64,000 nucleotides of DNA from Rhizobium sp. CSW-27 (GCF_018760785.1 NZ_JAHHZO010000019.1:19041-83040); one strand, 5' to 3'; shown: positions 44,446 through 53,325, numbered from the stretch's first letter. Numbers and translations are program-made. The notes: generated by a model from the sequence alone, not told the origin.

Positions 44446-44961
44446 ATGTCCGATATCATCTGGCCAGCAGGGTATGTACCTGGCTTCACTGACAACTACT
44501 GCTCGAACGAGGTTATTGTCACTGGTCTCACGACCGAAGACATCTGGCCCTTCCTGAACATTCCCTCGCGCTGGCCCGATTATTACAAAAACAGCGCCGA
44601 TGTCCGCTTCTACGATGGTAAGGGGCCAGAGTTCGAAAATGGCGACCGCTTCTTCTTCAGCACGTTCGGCTTCCCGGTTGAAGCTCAGGTCGTTGAGCAT
44701 ATCGCGCCAGTCAATGGGCAGCCTGCTCGTATTGCCTGGCACGGCTGGTCAGGCACCGAAGGCCACTCCGATCGCCTGGATGTCCATCACGCATGGCTAA
44801 TTGAGGACCTTTCCGGCGGCCGAGTGCGCATCCTCACTCAGGAAACGCAAAACGGCGAACCGGCAAAGGAACTGGCACGCGCCGTCCCGAACCCAATGAT
44901 CAACGGTCACCAAGAATGGCTTGATGGTCTGGTTGCTGCCGCCCGTGCAGCCAAGGCCTGA
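44446..44961 (+). CDS. SRPBCC-family (polyketide cyclase-like) protein
   Basis: 171-residue START/Bet-v1-like helix-grip protein. The INDUCED-fit pocket start EVIVTGLTTEDIWPFLNIPS and the strands DGKGPEFENGDRFFFSTFG and WHGWSGTEGHSD fit SRPBCC ligand-binding proteins. AAAGGAGAAG precedes the ATG. Role unknown: it could bind or cyclise a hydrophobic substrate used by the adjacent dehydrogenase and hydrolases. Confidence 0.75.
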   Translation: MSDIIWPAGYVPGFTDNYCSNEVIVTGLTTEDIWPFLNIPSRWPDYYKNSADVRFYDGKGPEFENGDRFFFSTFGFPVEAQVVEHIAPVNGQPARIAWHGWSGTEGHSDRLDVHHAWLIEDLSGGRVRILTQETQNGEPAKELARAVPNPMINGHQEWLDGLVAAARAAKA

Positions 44962-44973
44962 GGTTCTTGCTAA

Positions 44974-44995
44974 GGCCGCCCGTCGGTGGGCGGCC
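44974..44995 (+). terminator. Perfect GC hairpin after the SRPBCC gene
   Basis: GGCCGCCC pairs with GGGCGGCC around GTCGGT. Only two T follow, so it is more likely a transcript stabiliser or weak attenuator before the dehydrogenase gene than a full terminator. Confidence 0.5.
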
Positions 44996-45020
44996 GTTCC
45001 TCGATCAAATGGAGAGTACA

Positions 45021-45875
45021 ATGCCAAGAACTGCAGTGCTTGGTCTTGGGGCCATGGGCAGCCGCATGGCTCGCCGCCTCATCAACGCCGGGCATGAGGT
45101 CGTGGTTTGGAACAGAAACGCGGATGCTGCCCAAGCCCTTGTTGATGCTGGAGCGCAGCTGGCATCCTCCCCGCGTGAGGCGGCACTCAACGTCGATGCC
45201 GTCATCACCATGCTGCGCGACGACGAGGCTTCGCGTATCGTCTGGTCTGATGCGGAAACTGGAATCCTTTCCGGCATGCGCAAAGGGGCTATCGCAATCG
45301 AGAGTTCGACGCTGACGCCTGCGCGTGAATGGGCGGCAGATGCCCGCCACATCGGCATCCTGCCTGTCGAAGCTCCGGTCTCCGGTTCGCGCCCGCAGGC
45401 TGAAAGCGGCCAGTTGCTTTATTTCCTAGGGGGAGACGCGGCAGATGTCGGCAAGGCTACCTCAATCCTTGCACCCCTTGGAGCGTCGTTCCATCATGTC
45501 GGCCCTGTCGGCGATGCTGCTGTCGTCAAGCTGGTCACCAACACCATGCTGGCGCTGCAGGTCGGTGCGTGGGCGGAGTTGCTGCCGATGATGGAGCGCG
45601 AAGGGCTCGATATCGATGTTGCTCTCAAAGCCCTCGCCATGACGTCGTCCTGGGCGCCGGTCGCGGGTTACCTGACCATGCTGATGCGGAGCGATAACCA
45701 TGCGCCACAGTTTCCGATAAACCTGATCAAGAAGGATCTGGACTATGTCGGGACGCTTGGAGGCGACGTACTCTTGCCGCTTTCGGGTGCCTTGAAATCC
45801 AGGTTCAACGCCGCAATTGACGCCGGCATCGGTGGCGAGAACATGAGCGCCCTGGTCAAACTCCAGCGCTCCTAA
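45021..45875 (+). CDS. NAD(P)-dependent oxidoreductase, 3-hydroxyisobutyrate dehydrogenase family
   Basis: 284-residue beta-hydroxyacid dehydrogenase. The Rossmann motif LGLGAMGSRMARRL is at residues 6-19, the substrate-binding SAPVSGSRPQAE-like region near 120 reads VEAPVSGSRPQAESG, and the catalytic Lys170 is in VVKLVTNTML. The ATG at 45021 behind GGAGAG is preferred to the upstream start at 44967. Follows the SRPBCC gene beyond a hairpin. Converges on the second hydrolase, separated by a bidirectional hairpin. Confidence 0.88.
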   Translation: MPRTAVLGLGAMGSRMARRLINAGHEVVVWNRNADAAQALVDAGAQLASSPREAALNVDAVITMLRDDEASRIVWSDAETGILSGMRKGAIAIESSTLTPAREWAADARHIGILPVEAPVSGSRPQAESGQLLYFLGGDAADVGKATSILAPLGASFHHVGPVGDAAVVKLVTNTMLALQVGAWAELLPMMEREGLDIDVALKALAMTSSWAPVAGYLTMLMRSDNHAPQFPINLIKKDLDYVGTLGGDVLLPLSGALKSRFNAAIDAGIGGENMSALVKLQRS

Positions 45876-45893
45876 TTCGTCAAACTATGCGGC

Positions 45894-45919
45894 GGACGGG
45901 GCACCATGGCGCCCCGTCC
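45894..45919. terminator. Bidirectional hairpin between convergent genes
   Basis: GGACGGGGC pairs perfectly with GCCCCGTCC around an 8-base loop, midway between the stops at 45875 and 45928; no T run on the plus strand. Confidence 0.6.
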
Positions 45920-45927
45920 ACTTACAA

Positions 45928-46815
45928 TCAGGCAAGATGACGGCGAAACCACTCTAGCGTTCTGTCCCAAGCCAGTTTGGCCGCGGCTTCATCGTAACGG
46001 GGCGTGGAGTCGTTATGGAAGCCGTGATTGACCCCGGGATAGATGTAGGCTTCGTAGGTCTTGCCGTTTGCTTTCAGGGCTTCCTCATAAGCTGGCCAGC
46101 CTTCGTTGATCCGCGTATCGAGTTCCGCATAGTGAATGAGGAGCGGCGCCTTAATCCGTGCGACGTCTTCTGGGCGTGGCTGCCGCCCGTAGAACGGAAC
46201 TGCTGCGCCCAACTCAGGGTAAGCGACGGCAGCTGCGTTCGACACGCCGCCACCATAGCAGAAACCGGTGATCCCAACCTTGCCCGTTGATTGTTCATAC
46301 GCCATCAGGAACTCGATGGCTGCGAAGAAGTCATTCATCAGCTTTTCGGGATCGACCTGAGACTGCAGTTCACGGCCCTTGTCGTCATTGCCGGGATATC
46401 CGCCCACTGACGAGAGGCCGTCAGGCGCAAGCGCGATAAAACCGGCCTTTGCAACGCGACGTGCAACATCTTCGATATAAGGGTTAAGGCCGCGGTTTTC
46501 GTGGACGACCACGACTGCAGGGACTTTGCCGACCATCTTTGCCGGGCGAACGAGATAACCGCGAACCTGCCCATGACCCTTTGCCGACGGATATTCAATG
46601 TATTCGGCGCTGATGTCCGGATCGGTGAATTCGACCTGCTGGGCCAGAGCATAATCCGGAGATAACGACGCGACGAGTGCGGCCGCGGTCATGCCTGCCA
46701 CGGCGAACTTGGCGGACCGTTCAAGAAATTCGCGCTTTGTTATGCGGCCGTGGGCGTAGAAGTCGTAGAGTTCCAGAAGTTCCTGCGGGAAGTCTTTTGC
46801 AGTAAGACGCGCCAT
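45928..46815 (-). CDS. Dienelactone-hydrolase-family protein 2, exported
   Basis: 295 residues. A hydrophobic segment at 35-55 (FAVAGMTAAALVASLSPDYALA) preceded by charged residues looks like a long, Tat-like export signal, though no clear RR pair. VVVVHENRGLNPYIEDVARR is the DLH oxyanion region; GFCYGGG puts the nucleophile Cys186 in the classical form; HYAELDTRINEG supplies the Asp and YPGVNHGFHND the His. Unlike hydrolase 1 it retains Cys. Substrate unknown. Confidence 0.88.
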   Translation of the reverse strand: MARLTAKDFPQELLELYDFYAHGRITKREFLERSAKFAVAGMTAAALVASLSPDYALAQQVEFTDPDISAEYIEYPSAKGHGQVRGYLVRPAKMVGKVPAVVVVHENRGLNPYIEDVARRVAKAGFIALAPDGLSSVGGYPGNDDKGRELQSQVDPEKLMNDFFAAIEFLMAYEQSTGKVGITGFCYGGGVSNAAAVAYPELGAAVPFYGRQPRPEDVARIKAPLLIHYAELDTRINEGWPAYEEALKANGKTYEAYIYPGVNHGFHNDSTPRYDEAAAKLAWDRTLEWFRRHLA

Positions 46816-46931
46816 TGTGGTTCCCTTTGTAAAAGCCTGCTGATTAGACTGATCGATCTGAGGGCGGGACGTTTTAATTGTAATAAGACCATCGTAATCA
46901 GTTGAACACGACAGACAACTTCACATTGTCG

Positions 46932-47411
46932 TCAGTCGAATTTGATTTCGATGATCTTTCCCGAAATGCTCACCCTCGCCTTGAATTCTCGATTGGCAGC
47001 ATCCCAACCTTCAATCTCGATCTCGTCCCGATCATGAAACTCCAGTTTCTCGATTGTCGCGTTAGCTGGCAAATCATCACTTTCGCGCACAGTCCGGGGA
47101 ATGATCGGGCTGACGTCCGAAAGACGGAAACCGCGACGACTGTCGGTTTCTATTTCCTGGATGTCGTCGCGATCGTCCAGATCGATCTTGATCCATTCAC
47201 CTGAAGGCAATCTGCCTTCGACGATTCGACCGTGGTGGTGATGCGGTTCTGGTCGTACCTCCACATCTGTGAGGTGCAAGTCTCTGATCGATTCTGGAAG
47301 GTCGGGAGCTGCCGAGGCCGAACCTGCGCCCAGAACACTGAGTACGACCAGCAGGATTTGTGCCGGACGACCGGCATTCAATGGATGATGTGCGTAATTC
47401 CTGGTTTTCAT
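46932..47411 (-). CDS. Small periplasmic protein, PepSY-like, function unknown
   Basis: 159 residues from the ATG at 47411 (GAAGAG upstream). Signal peptide ends GSASA before APDL. The mature part is strongly acidic with an HHHH cluster (EPHHHHGR) and a repeated layout: GRLPSGEWIKIDLDDRDDIQ and later ASISGKIIEIKFD-type strand endings, like the two strands of a PepSY domain. I do not recognise a specific family. It could bind metal through the histidines. Confidence 0.6.
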   Translation of the reverse strand: MKTRNYAHHPLNAGRPAQILLVVLSVLGAGSASAAPDLPESIRDLHLTDVEVRPEPHHHHGRIVEGRLPSGEWIKIDLDDRDDIQEIETDSRRGFRLSDVSPIIPRTVRESDDLPANATIEKLEFHDRDEIEIEGWDAANREFKARVSISGKIIEIKFD

Positions 47412-47443
47412 CTCTTCATGTCCTATGTCATATGGTTGCTGTT

Positions 47444-48106
47444 TCATGCGGCGTGGCTGGTATCGTAAACGCTGATTTCCACACCGGTACCGACCGGCAG
47501 TGTCAGGCTCCTCATGCCCGGCAGGCTTCGGACTGTTGTCGCGTAGACGCGTACCTCTTCGGAGCCGGGCCTGAGCATGTTGTCGGCAGCAATGATGGCG
47601 CCATTCGCTAGTTTCGGAAGGACCGCCTCAAGGGTTGGCACATAGAGATCCTTCCACAGGTCGATGAGGACGAAGTCGAAGGGGCCTTCCATCCCTCTGA
47701 TGCTCTGCAGAGCGTCACAAACATGAAAGCTGATGATGGCTTCCAATCCTGCGCGGCGCGCCATGTCCTGGGCGTAGACGCTCTTGTATTCGTGCTTCTC
47801 GATAGTGATCACATGTCCGCCGGCTTGCTTCGCGGCATGGGCAAGCCAAAGGGTCGAATAGCCGAATGAGGTGCCGACCTCCAGGACCCGGGGTGCGGGA
47901 CGTGATGAGACGATGCTGTGCAGTAGCCGGCCTGTTTCTGGACCGATGGCCCGCATCCTTTGGTCATGCCCGCCGTCGCGTCCACCCGGTGCCTCGCTCC
48001 GGGGCGTGGATCGCTCGGCCCGCATGCGGTCGTGGTATAGTCCGAAGATCTGTCTGGTCGTCTCGTCTTCTATCGGATCGGTCGAAAGGCCTTGGTGATC
48101 CGCCAT
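47444..48106 (-). CDS. Class I SAM O-methyltransferase
   Basis: 220-residue COMT-type methyltransferase. SAM motif I VLEVGTSFGYSTLWLA is near residue 71, VITIEKHEYKSVYA is motif II, FDFVLIDLWKD carries the metal-binding Asp, and IIAADNML is the fourth strand. AAGGAGACC precedes the ATG. Likely methylates a catechol or similar diol. It lies downstream of the efflux-pump gene on the same strand. Confidence 0.86.
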   Translation of the reverse strand: MADHQGLSTDPIEDETTRQIFGLYHDRMRAERSTPRSEAPGGRDGGHDQRMRAIGPETGRLLHSIVSSRPAPRVLEVGTSFGYSTLWLAHAAKQAGGHVITIEKHEYKSVYAQDMARRAGLEAIISFHVCDALQSIRGMEGPFDFVLIDLWKDLYVPTLEAVLPKLANGAIIAADNMLRPGSEEVRVYATTVRSLPGMRSLTLPVGTGVEISVYDTSHAA

Positions 48107-48124
48107 AGGTGGTCTCCTTGGAGG

Positions 48125-49663
48125 TTAACTTCTGGGAGTGTCTGATCCCTGAGGGTGCTGGCTGTGGTCTCTTCCGTTTCCGGTTCTGCTGACGAAGTGA
48201 TCTGCTGCATTGGCCGGCAGCCGCCAGCAGTCGACCAGACCTACCAGCGTGAGTAGCGCCATCAGCAGGAAGGCGACATGGTAAGCGGCGAGGGCGTCTG
48301 AGACCTGCATGCGAGCGGTCAGACCCTCCCCCAGCCGTAAAGCAAGTGCGCCAAGCGTGATGCCTGCGGCCATAGTCACCTGCGAGATGGTGTTGAACAG
48401 GCTGTTGGCATCCGACATCTGCGATTTCTCGATGTCCGCGAAGGCCACTGTGCCCAGAGCAGTGAACTGCATCGAACGCGTGATCCCGTTTGCCAACAAT
48501 ATGAAGGCAATAGACTCAAAGCTCGTGTCAGTGGTGATCCCAGCAACCGCCGCAACGCTAAAGGCCGCCAGCGCGCCGTTAATCAGAAGCACCCGCCTAT
48601 AGCCAAAACGCCGCAGAATAGGCGTGGTTACGATCTTCATCGCCAGGTTGCCGGCGAACACGATCAGCAGCAAAATGCCGGATTGGAAGGCCGAATACCC
48701 CAGTCCCATCTGGAAAAGCAGAGGCAGGAGAAAAGGAACGCTGCCGATGCCCATACGGGTGACCGAGCCGCCGATCATGGCGGCGCGAAACGTGGCGATC
48801 CGGAAGGAAGATAAATCGAGCATCGGCGATGCCGTCCGGCGGAAATGACGTAAGGCGACCGTAACCAGAACTAAACCTGCAAGCACGAAGCCTGCGCCTG
48901 TCGGATCGATTTCGGTTGCGAGCCGTTCGAGGCCGCTCAACAGGGCAAACGTGCCAAGGCTGCAGTAGAAAAAGCCCCGCCAGTCGAAAGCGCGGCTTTG
49001 GTCTTCCTTCAGATTGGGAACGAGAATAATGGCTGCGACGAAGGCGATCATGCCGAGCGGCAGGTTGATCAGGAAAATCCAATGCCAGCTGAAATGGGTC
49101 GTGATAAAACCGCCCAATGGTGGTGCTATCACCGGAGCGATCAACGCGGGCCAAACGAGATTGGACATGGCAGTCATCAGCCGATCCTTCGGGGTCTGCC
49201 GAAGGATGACAAGGCGACCTATCGGCACCATCATCGCACCGGAGGCGCCCTGCAGGATCCGCATGAGGATGAAGGCTGTCAAACTGTCAGCGGTCGCGCA
49301 CAGAGCTGAGGTCAGGGTGAACAGGGCGATTGCAAGCGTGTAGATCGATCGTGCGCCGAGCCGGTCAGCGATCCATCCGCTGACCGGAATGAAGATGCCG
49401 AGCGAGAGGAGATAGGCGCTGACGCCGACATTGAGTTCGACCGGGGATGTGCCGAGTGACTTTGCCATCTCGGGCAGGGCCGTCGTGATGATGTTGCCAT
49501 CAAGTACTTCCATGAACAGCGATCCCGTCACGAGGGTGGTCAGGAGCCGCAGGCGTGTTGCGCTCATGGAACCGGGAATATGGGGGGGCGACGGCTGCTG
49601 CTCGCGGTCCTTGCTTTGCACCTCATTGTTTCCCATTCCGGTGCTAACGCCTGCCTCAGTCAT
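48125..49663 (-). CDS. DHA2-family drug/H+ antiporter (EmrB/QacA)
   Basis: 512-residue MFS exporter with about 14 helices. Motif C-like regions and the motif A loop GWIADRLGARSIYTLAI near residue 95, plus LFMEVLDGNIITTALPEMA in helix 1, mark the DHA2 group. It probably expels an aromatic or electrophile handled by the enzymes upstream. The ATG overlaps the MDR gene by 8 bases. Confidence 0.9.
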   Translation of the reverse strand: MTEAGVSTGMGNNEVQSKDREQQPSPPHIPGSMSATRLRLLTTLVTGSLFMEVLDGNIITTALPEMAKSLGTSPVELNVGVSAYLLSLGIFIPVSGWIADRLGARSIYTLAIALFTLTSALCATADSLTAFILMRILQGASGAMMVPIGRLVILRQTPKDRLMTAMSNLVWPALIAPVIAPPLGGFITTHFSWHWIFLINLPLGMIAFVAAIILVPNLKEDQSRAFDWRGFFYCSLGTFALLSGLERLATEIDPTGAGFVLAGLVLVTVALRHFRRTASPMLDLSSFRIATFRAAMIGGSVTRMGIGSVPFLLPLLFQMGLGYSAFQSGILLLIVFAGNLAMKIVTTPILRRFGYRRVLLINGALAAFSVAAVAGITTDTSFESIAFILLANGITRSMQFTALGTVAFADIEKSQMSDANSLFNTISQVTMAAGITLGALALRLGEGLTARMQVSDALAAYHVAFLLMALLTLVGLVDCWRLPANAADHFVSRTGNGRDHSQHPQGSDTPRS

Positions 49664-50612
49664 GGATATGATCCATTTCGATGATCGCCTTGCCGGAGAA
49701 GCTGCGTTCTTTCAGTGCAGCCAGATGCTGTGGCAGGGCACCGAAATCTTCGGGGACAAGGGTTTCTCCAACAAGACGACCGTCCGCCAATTTGGTGAGA
49801 ATCTCATTTCCAGCCACAATCAACTCAGCCCAGTCACGGTCGTCACCGTGGACGTGTAAGGCACCGAGTGCGACCTCATGCATCGACCAGCACTGCGCGA
49901 ACGGCGGGGAGGGCCAGGCAGCAAACCGGCCCTGAATGGCGATGATGTGGCCATTCGCGCGAAGGCAGGGCGTCAAGGCTGCCGCAACGGTTTCTCCGAC
50001 GCTGTCGATGACGGCGTGATACATGCCAGCGGCGGCCTGTGACGCATCCGACAGGCAATCGGCCGAACCAAGCGAGCGAAGCCGGGCGTGATGGCGCGTG
50101 TGGCTGACTGTTGTTACCCGGCATCCTGTTTGGGCCAAGAACTGCACGAGGTAATGACCGACGGATCCGCCGGCGCCAGATACCAGAATCATTGAGCCCG
50201 GACGCCGCGGCAGCTTTGCGGCTGCCAGCCATGCCGTCAAAGCGGGGCATGGGACCGCGGCAGCACTGGAGAAGTCCAACTCGTCGGGGATTGACATGAG
50301 GGCGCGTGTAGCAACCGTCGTATATTCAGCGAAGGAGCCGTCGCGGATGAGATGGGTGTGGTAGGCGACCCTCTTTCCAAGAAGATCGGCGGATTGGCCA
50401 GGGCCCACGGCCACGACGATCCCTGCGCCATCACAGCCTGGGATCTTGTCGGCGCGAGCACCGATGCGTCCGAGAACCTTCCAGTCGACGGGATTGAGGC
50501 CGATGCTGTGGTTCTTTACCAGAACATAGCCGTCGCCCGGTATAGGAGTCGGCCTCTCACTCAGTACAAGATCGGTTGGTTCGGTGCCGCCTTCCAGGAT
50601 GAAGGCCTTCAT
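49656..50612 (-). CDS. Zinc-type alcohol dehydrogenase-like MDR (quinone reductase group)
   Basis: 318 residues from the ATG at 50612 behind GGACGGAAACG (an in-frame GTG at 50678 overlapping the OYE stop is the alternative). MKAFILEGG, IPGCDGAGIVVAVG near 60 and the nucleotide motif ILVSGAGGSVGHYLVQFLA near 145 place it in the NADPH:quinone oxidoreductase branch of MDR; the catalytic-zinc cysteines are absent. Reduces quinones or enones. Confidence 0.85.
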   Translation of the reverse strand: MKAFILEGGTEPTDLVLSERPTPIPGDGYVLVKNHSIGLNPVDWKVLGRIGARADKIPGCDGAGIVVAVGPGQSADLLGKRVAYHTHLIRDGSFAEYTTVATRALMSIPDELDFSSAAAVPCPALTAWLAAAKLPRRPGSMILVSGAGGSVGHYLVQFLAQTGCRVTTVSHTRHHARLRSLGSADCLSDASQAAAGMYHAVIDSVGETVAAALTPCLRANGHIIAIQGRFAAWPSPPFAQCWSMHEVALGALHVHGDDRDWAELIVAGNEILTKLADGRLVGETLVPEDFGALPQHLAALKERSFSGKAIIEMDHIHD

Positions 50613-50674
50613 CGTTTCCGTCCGTCCCTGTACATCTGGCTGCGAGGGGGATGCTTGGGGGCACAGGGTGTTTG

Positions 50675-51823
50675 TCACGGCTTGGCCTCGCCATGGTGTC
50701 CAGTGGGTGAATAGGCCGTGTAGTCCGTGTAGCCACGAGCATCTCCGCCGTAGTATCTGTCCGGCTCGACCGGCCTCAACGGCCAGCCGTTGCGGTAGCG
50801 CTCGACAAGATCCGGATTCGACGTAAACGGAGCGCCAAATGCGGCGATGTCGATCAGGCCCTCCGCAAGGGCACGATTGGCGCGTTCCAGATCAAGGCCG
50901 CCGGCAAGGATGAGAGCACCGTCGAAAGTCTTCCGAAACTCTCGCAGAAATCCAGGAGGCATGGCCGCTGCACCGCGACTTGCCTGATCCATGATGTGAA
51001 CGAAGATCACTCCACGTTTTGCCAGCTCTTGCCCGAGCGTCAGGAAGGTTTCGGCTTCGCCGTCGAAATCCTCAAGATCATGCAGGCGGCCAAACGGCGA
51101 GAGGCGGATGCCAACGCGGCTGGCACCAATGCGGGCGATGCAGGCGTCCACGACCTCCAGCGCAAACCGCATCCGGTTTCCGATGTTTTGAGAGCCGTAG
51201 CGATCGGTGCGGTCATTGACCGCCCCATTGAGGAATTGTTCAACAAGGTAGCCATTTGCGCCGTGAATCTCCACGCCGTCGAAGCCAGCTTCAACAGCGT
51301 TTTCAGCGGCCTGCGCGAAGTCCTGTACAACCTGGGCAATTTCGCTGATGGTAAGCGCTTGGGGTGTCGATACCCTTACGAAGCCGGGCACCCCGTGTTC
51401 ATTATAAACATACGCAGAGGAGGTTGCCGCAGGTCGAGCAGTGGAACTGACGGGCGCCTGCCCCTCAGGCTGCACCGATGTATGGCTTACACGCCCTACA
51501 TGCCAGAGCTGCGTGAAGATGGCCGCGCCCTGATCATGAACGTCGCGTGTCACCCGAGACCATCCGACCACTTGCTCCTGCGACCAAATTCCTGGGCAAT
51601 CGATGAAGCCTGACGCTTGCGGACTGACAATCGTTCCTTCTGTAATTAAGAGCCCAGCGCCTGCGCGTTGTGCGTAATAGCGGGCGGTGTTCAAGTCCGG
51701 AATGTTGTTGCGGGCTCTCGCTCTGGTCATCGGTGCCAAGGCGGCACGGTTCTTAAGCGTGAAAGAGCCCAGCCTGAAAGTATCAAATAGCTGCGGTCGA
51801 TGTTTTACCCGGTCGCCTGTCAT
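50675..51823 (-). CDS. Old Yellow Enzyme alkene reductase (NemA-like)
   Basis: 382-residue FMN ene-reductase. LFDTFRLGSFTLKNRAALAPMTRAR begins the barrel; QLWHVGR is near residue 105; FDGVEIHGANGYLVEQFLNG near 180 and NDRTDRYGSQNIGNRMRF give the substrate His/Asn region. Reduces activated C=C bonds and electrophiles. Overlaps the upstream VOC gene by TGATG. Confidence 0.92.
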   Translation of the reverse strand: MTGDRVKHRPQLFDTFRLGSFTLKNRAALAPMTRARARNNIPDLNTARYYAQRAGAGLLITEGTIVSPQASGFIDCPGIWSQEQVVGWSRVTRDVHDQGAAIFTQLWHVGRVSHTSVQPEGQAPVSSTARPAATSSAYVYNEHGVPGFVRVSTPQALTISEIAQVVQDFAQAAENAVEAGFDGVEIHGANGYLVEQFLNGAVNDRTDRYGSQNIGNRMRFALEVVDACIARIGASRVGIRLSPFGRLHDLEDFDGEAETFLTLGQELAKRGVIFVHIMDQASRGAAAMPPGFLREFRKTFDGALILAGGLDLERANRALAEGLIDIAAFGAPFTSNPDLVERYRNGWPLRPVEPDRYYGGDARGYTDYTAYSPTGHHGEAKP

Positions 51824-52320
51824 CAGTTGTAGGCCCCTGCCGAATAGGTAAGCTCATAGGAGTGGGAGTAGAGCTCAAAGACGATGCCGAACGGGTCTTC
51901 GACATAAACCATGCGGTAGGGCTTTTCGCCGGGAAAGTAGGATCTGACCGGCATACGCTGCTTGCCACCGGCCGCAATGATCCTTGCAAGTAGCCCTTCC
52001 ACATCCGGATCCTGGATCGCGAAATGAAACAGGCCTGTCTGCCGGAAAGGGAGATTGTCCTGGGGCGGATGATTACCCTTGAACTCGAACAACTCGATAC
52101 CGATCCTGTCACCAGTCGCCAAATGCGCGATGCGGAATTCGCCCCAGCCTTGCCCAAAAACGTCATTGCACATGACGCCGATATCGCTTTCGTCAGCGAC
52201 GATTTTCGTGGGCGGCATGATGACGTAAAAGCCCAGCACGTCGCGGTAAAACTCGACGGCCTTGTCAAGATCGGGAACGGAAAGGCCGATATGCGAGAAA
52301 CTGCGCGGGGTCGTTGACAT
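51823..52320 (-). CDS. VOC-family (glyoxalase-fold) protein
   Basis: 165 residues from the ATG at 52320 (AAGGAG 7 bases upstream; in-frame start at 52368 is less good). Single vicinal-oxygen-chelate module set: FSHIGLSVPDLDKAVEFYRDVLGF at the start, LFHFAIQDPDVEGL mid-way and VYVEDPFGIVFELYSHS near the end. The His, His, Glu pattern could bind a divalent metal. First gene of the OYE-MDR-efflux-methyltransferase run; its ribosome site lies in the inverted repeat at 52330-52349. Confidence 0.82.
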   Translation of the reverse strand: MSTTPRSFSHIGLSVPDLDKAVEFYRDVLGFYVIMPPTKIVADESDIGVMCNDVFGQGWGEFRIAHLATGDRIGIELFEFKGNHPPQDNLPFRQTGLFHFAIQDPDVEGLLARIIAAGGKQRMPVRSYFPGEKPYRMVYVEDPFGIVFELYSHSYELTYSAGAYN

Positions 52321-52329
52321 TGCAATACT

Positions 52330-52349
52330 CCTTGAACTTGCATTCAAGG
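52330..52349 (-). promoter_or_regulatory. Perfect inverted repeat covering the VOC ribosome site
   Basis: CCTTGAA-N6-TTCAAGG. In the minus-strand transcript the right arm contains the AAGG of the AAGGAG ribosome site 7 bases before the VOC start, so it is either an operator or a hairpin that hides the site. Confidence 0.5.
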
Positions 52350-52376
52350 ATAACAGTGATGGATCCACCAGAAAAA

Positions 52377-52401
52377 TTATGATATCTTCTTAAAATCATA
52401 A
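52377..52401. promoter_or_regulatory. LysR box TTATGAT-N11-ATCATAA
   Basis: Seven-base perfect inverted repeat with T-N11-A spacing in the divergent region, 6 bases before the LysR start and 57 before the VOC start; textbook LysR recognition site. Confidence 0.65.
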
Positions 52402-52407
52402 CCCTGC

Positions 52408-53325
52408 GTGATTGTTTTGCTGAACTCTCTGTGGCTTCAGACCTTCGTCATGTTGTGCGAGACCGGTCATTTCACCCGAACCGCGCAACGGCTCAACATG
52501 ACCCAGCCCGGCGTGTCGCAACATCTGCGCAAGCTCGAAGGGGAAATCGGGGCATCCCTTATTGCCAAGGAAGGCAAACGATTTCTGCTGACGCCTGCTG
52601 GCGAAGCAGTGCTGGCATTCGCGCAGCGCCTGCAGGAGGAAGAAGGCAAGCTTTTATCCTCAATTGCCGTCGACGATCCGAATTCCGGTGAGGTCACGAT
52701 TGCCTGCTCCGGAAGCGTCGCATTGCTGCTCTATCCAAGGCTTTTAAGCCTGATGGCTGACGCGCCCGATCTCGTCATCCGGTTAGAGGCAGCCCCGCAA
52801 ATGCGCGTGCTCGAAGGTGTAATCGGCGGAAGCTTCAATTTTGGAATTGTTGATCATCCGCCGATCCATCCGAGATTGCTGGGAGAGCAGGTCGGGACTG
52901 ACGAGCTGTGTCTTGTATTGCCAGCCGAGCTTGCAGGCGACCTTAACTTTGCTGAGCTCCAGGAGCTCGGCTTCATCGGTCACCCGGATGGTTTTGCCTA
53001 TGCCGAGGAGCTGTTTGCGGCAAATTTCCGAAGCGAATTTGGCGGCGCAGAACAGCTTCGACTGCGCAGCTTCATCAATCAGATCGGTCAAATTCCAGAG
53101 CCGGTCGCTCAAGGGATCGGCTACACCATTTTGCCGCGAAGTGGCGTAGATCCACACCCCAAAAGGGCAATGCTGCGCTGTGCTTCTTTGCCAAATCCGG
53201 TTCGCCATAGCCTCTATCTGATCGAAAGGAAGGCGGTGGTGCGGGCAGCGCGCATGATGCGCGTTGCCGAAGTTGTAAAGCAAACGCTTTCTTCAGGGCC
53301 AAGCGGCGGGCTTGCCGCCATCTGA
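52408..53325 (+). CDS. LysR-family regulator
   Basis: 305 residues from a GTG at 52408. NSLWLQTFVMLCETGHFTRTAQRLNMTQ and PGVSQHLRKLEGEIGASL form the helix-turn-helix. Divergent from the VOC-OYE-MDR-efflux-methyltransferase run, with a perfect LysR box between, so it very probably controls that run in response to an electrophile or quinone (inference). Confidence 0.9.
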   Translation: MIVLLNSLWLQTFVMLCETGHFTRTAQRLNMTQPGVSQHLRKLEGEIGASLIAKEGKRFLLTPAGEAVLAFAQRLQEEEGKLLSSIAVDDPNSGEVTIACSGSVALLLYPRLLSLMADAPDLVIRLEAAPQMRVLEGVIGGSFNFGIVDHPPIHPRLLGEQVGTDELCLVLPAELAGDLNFAELQELGFIGHPDGFAYAEELFAANFRSEFGGAEQLRLRSFINQIGQIPEPVAQGIGYTILPRSGVDPHPKRAMLRCASLPNPVRHSLYLIERKAVVRAARMMRVAEVVKQTLSSGPSGGLAAI

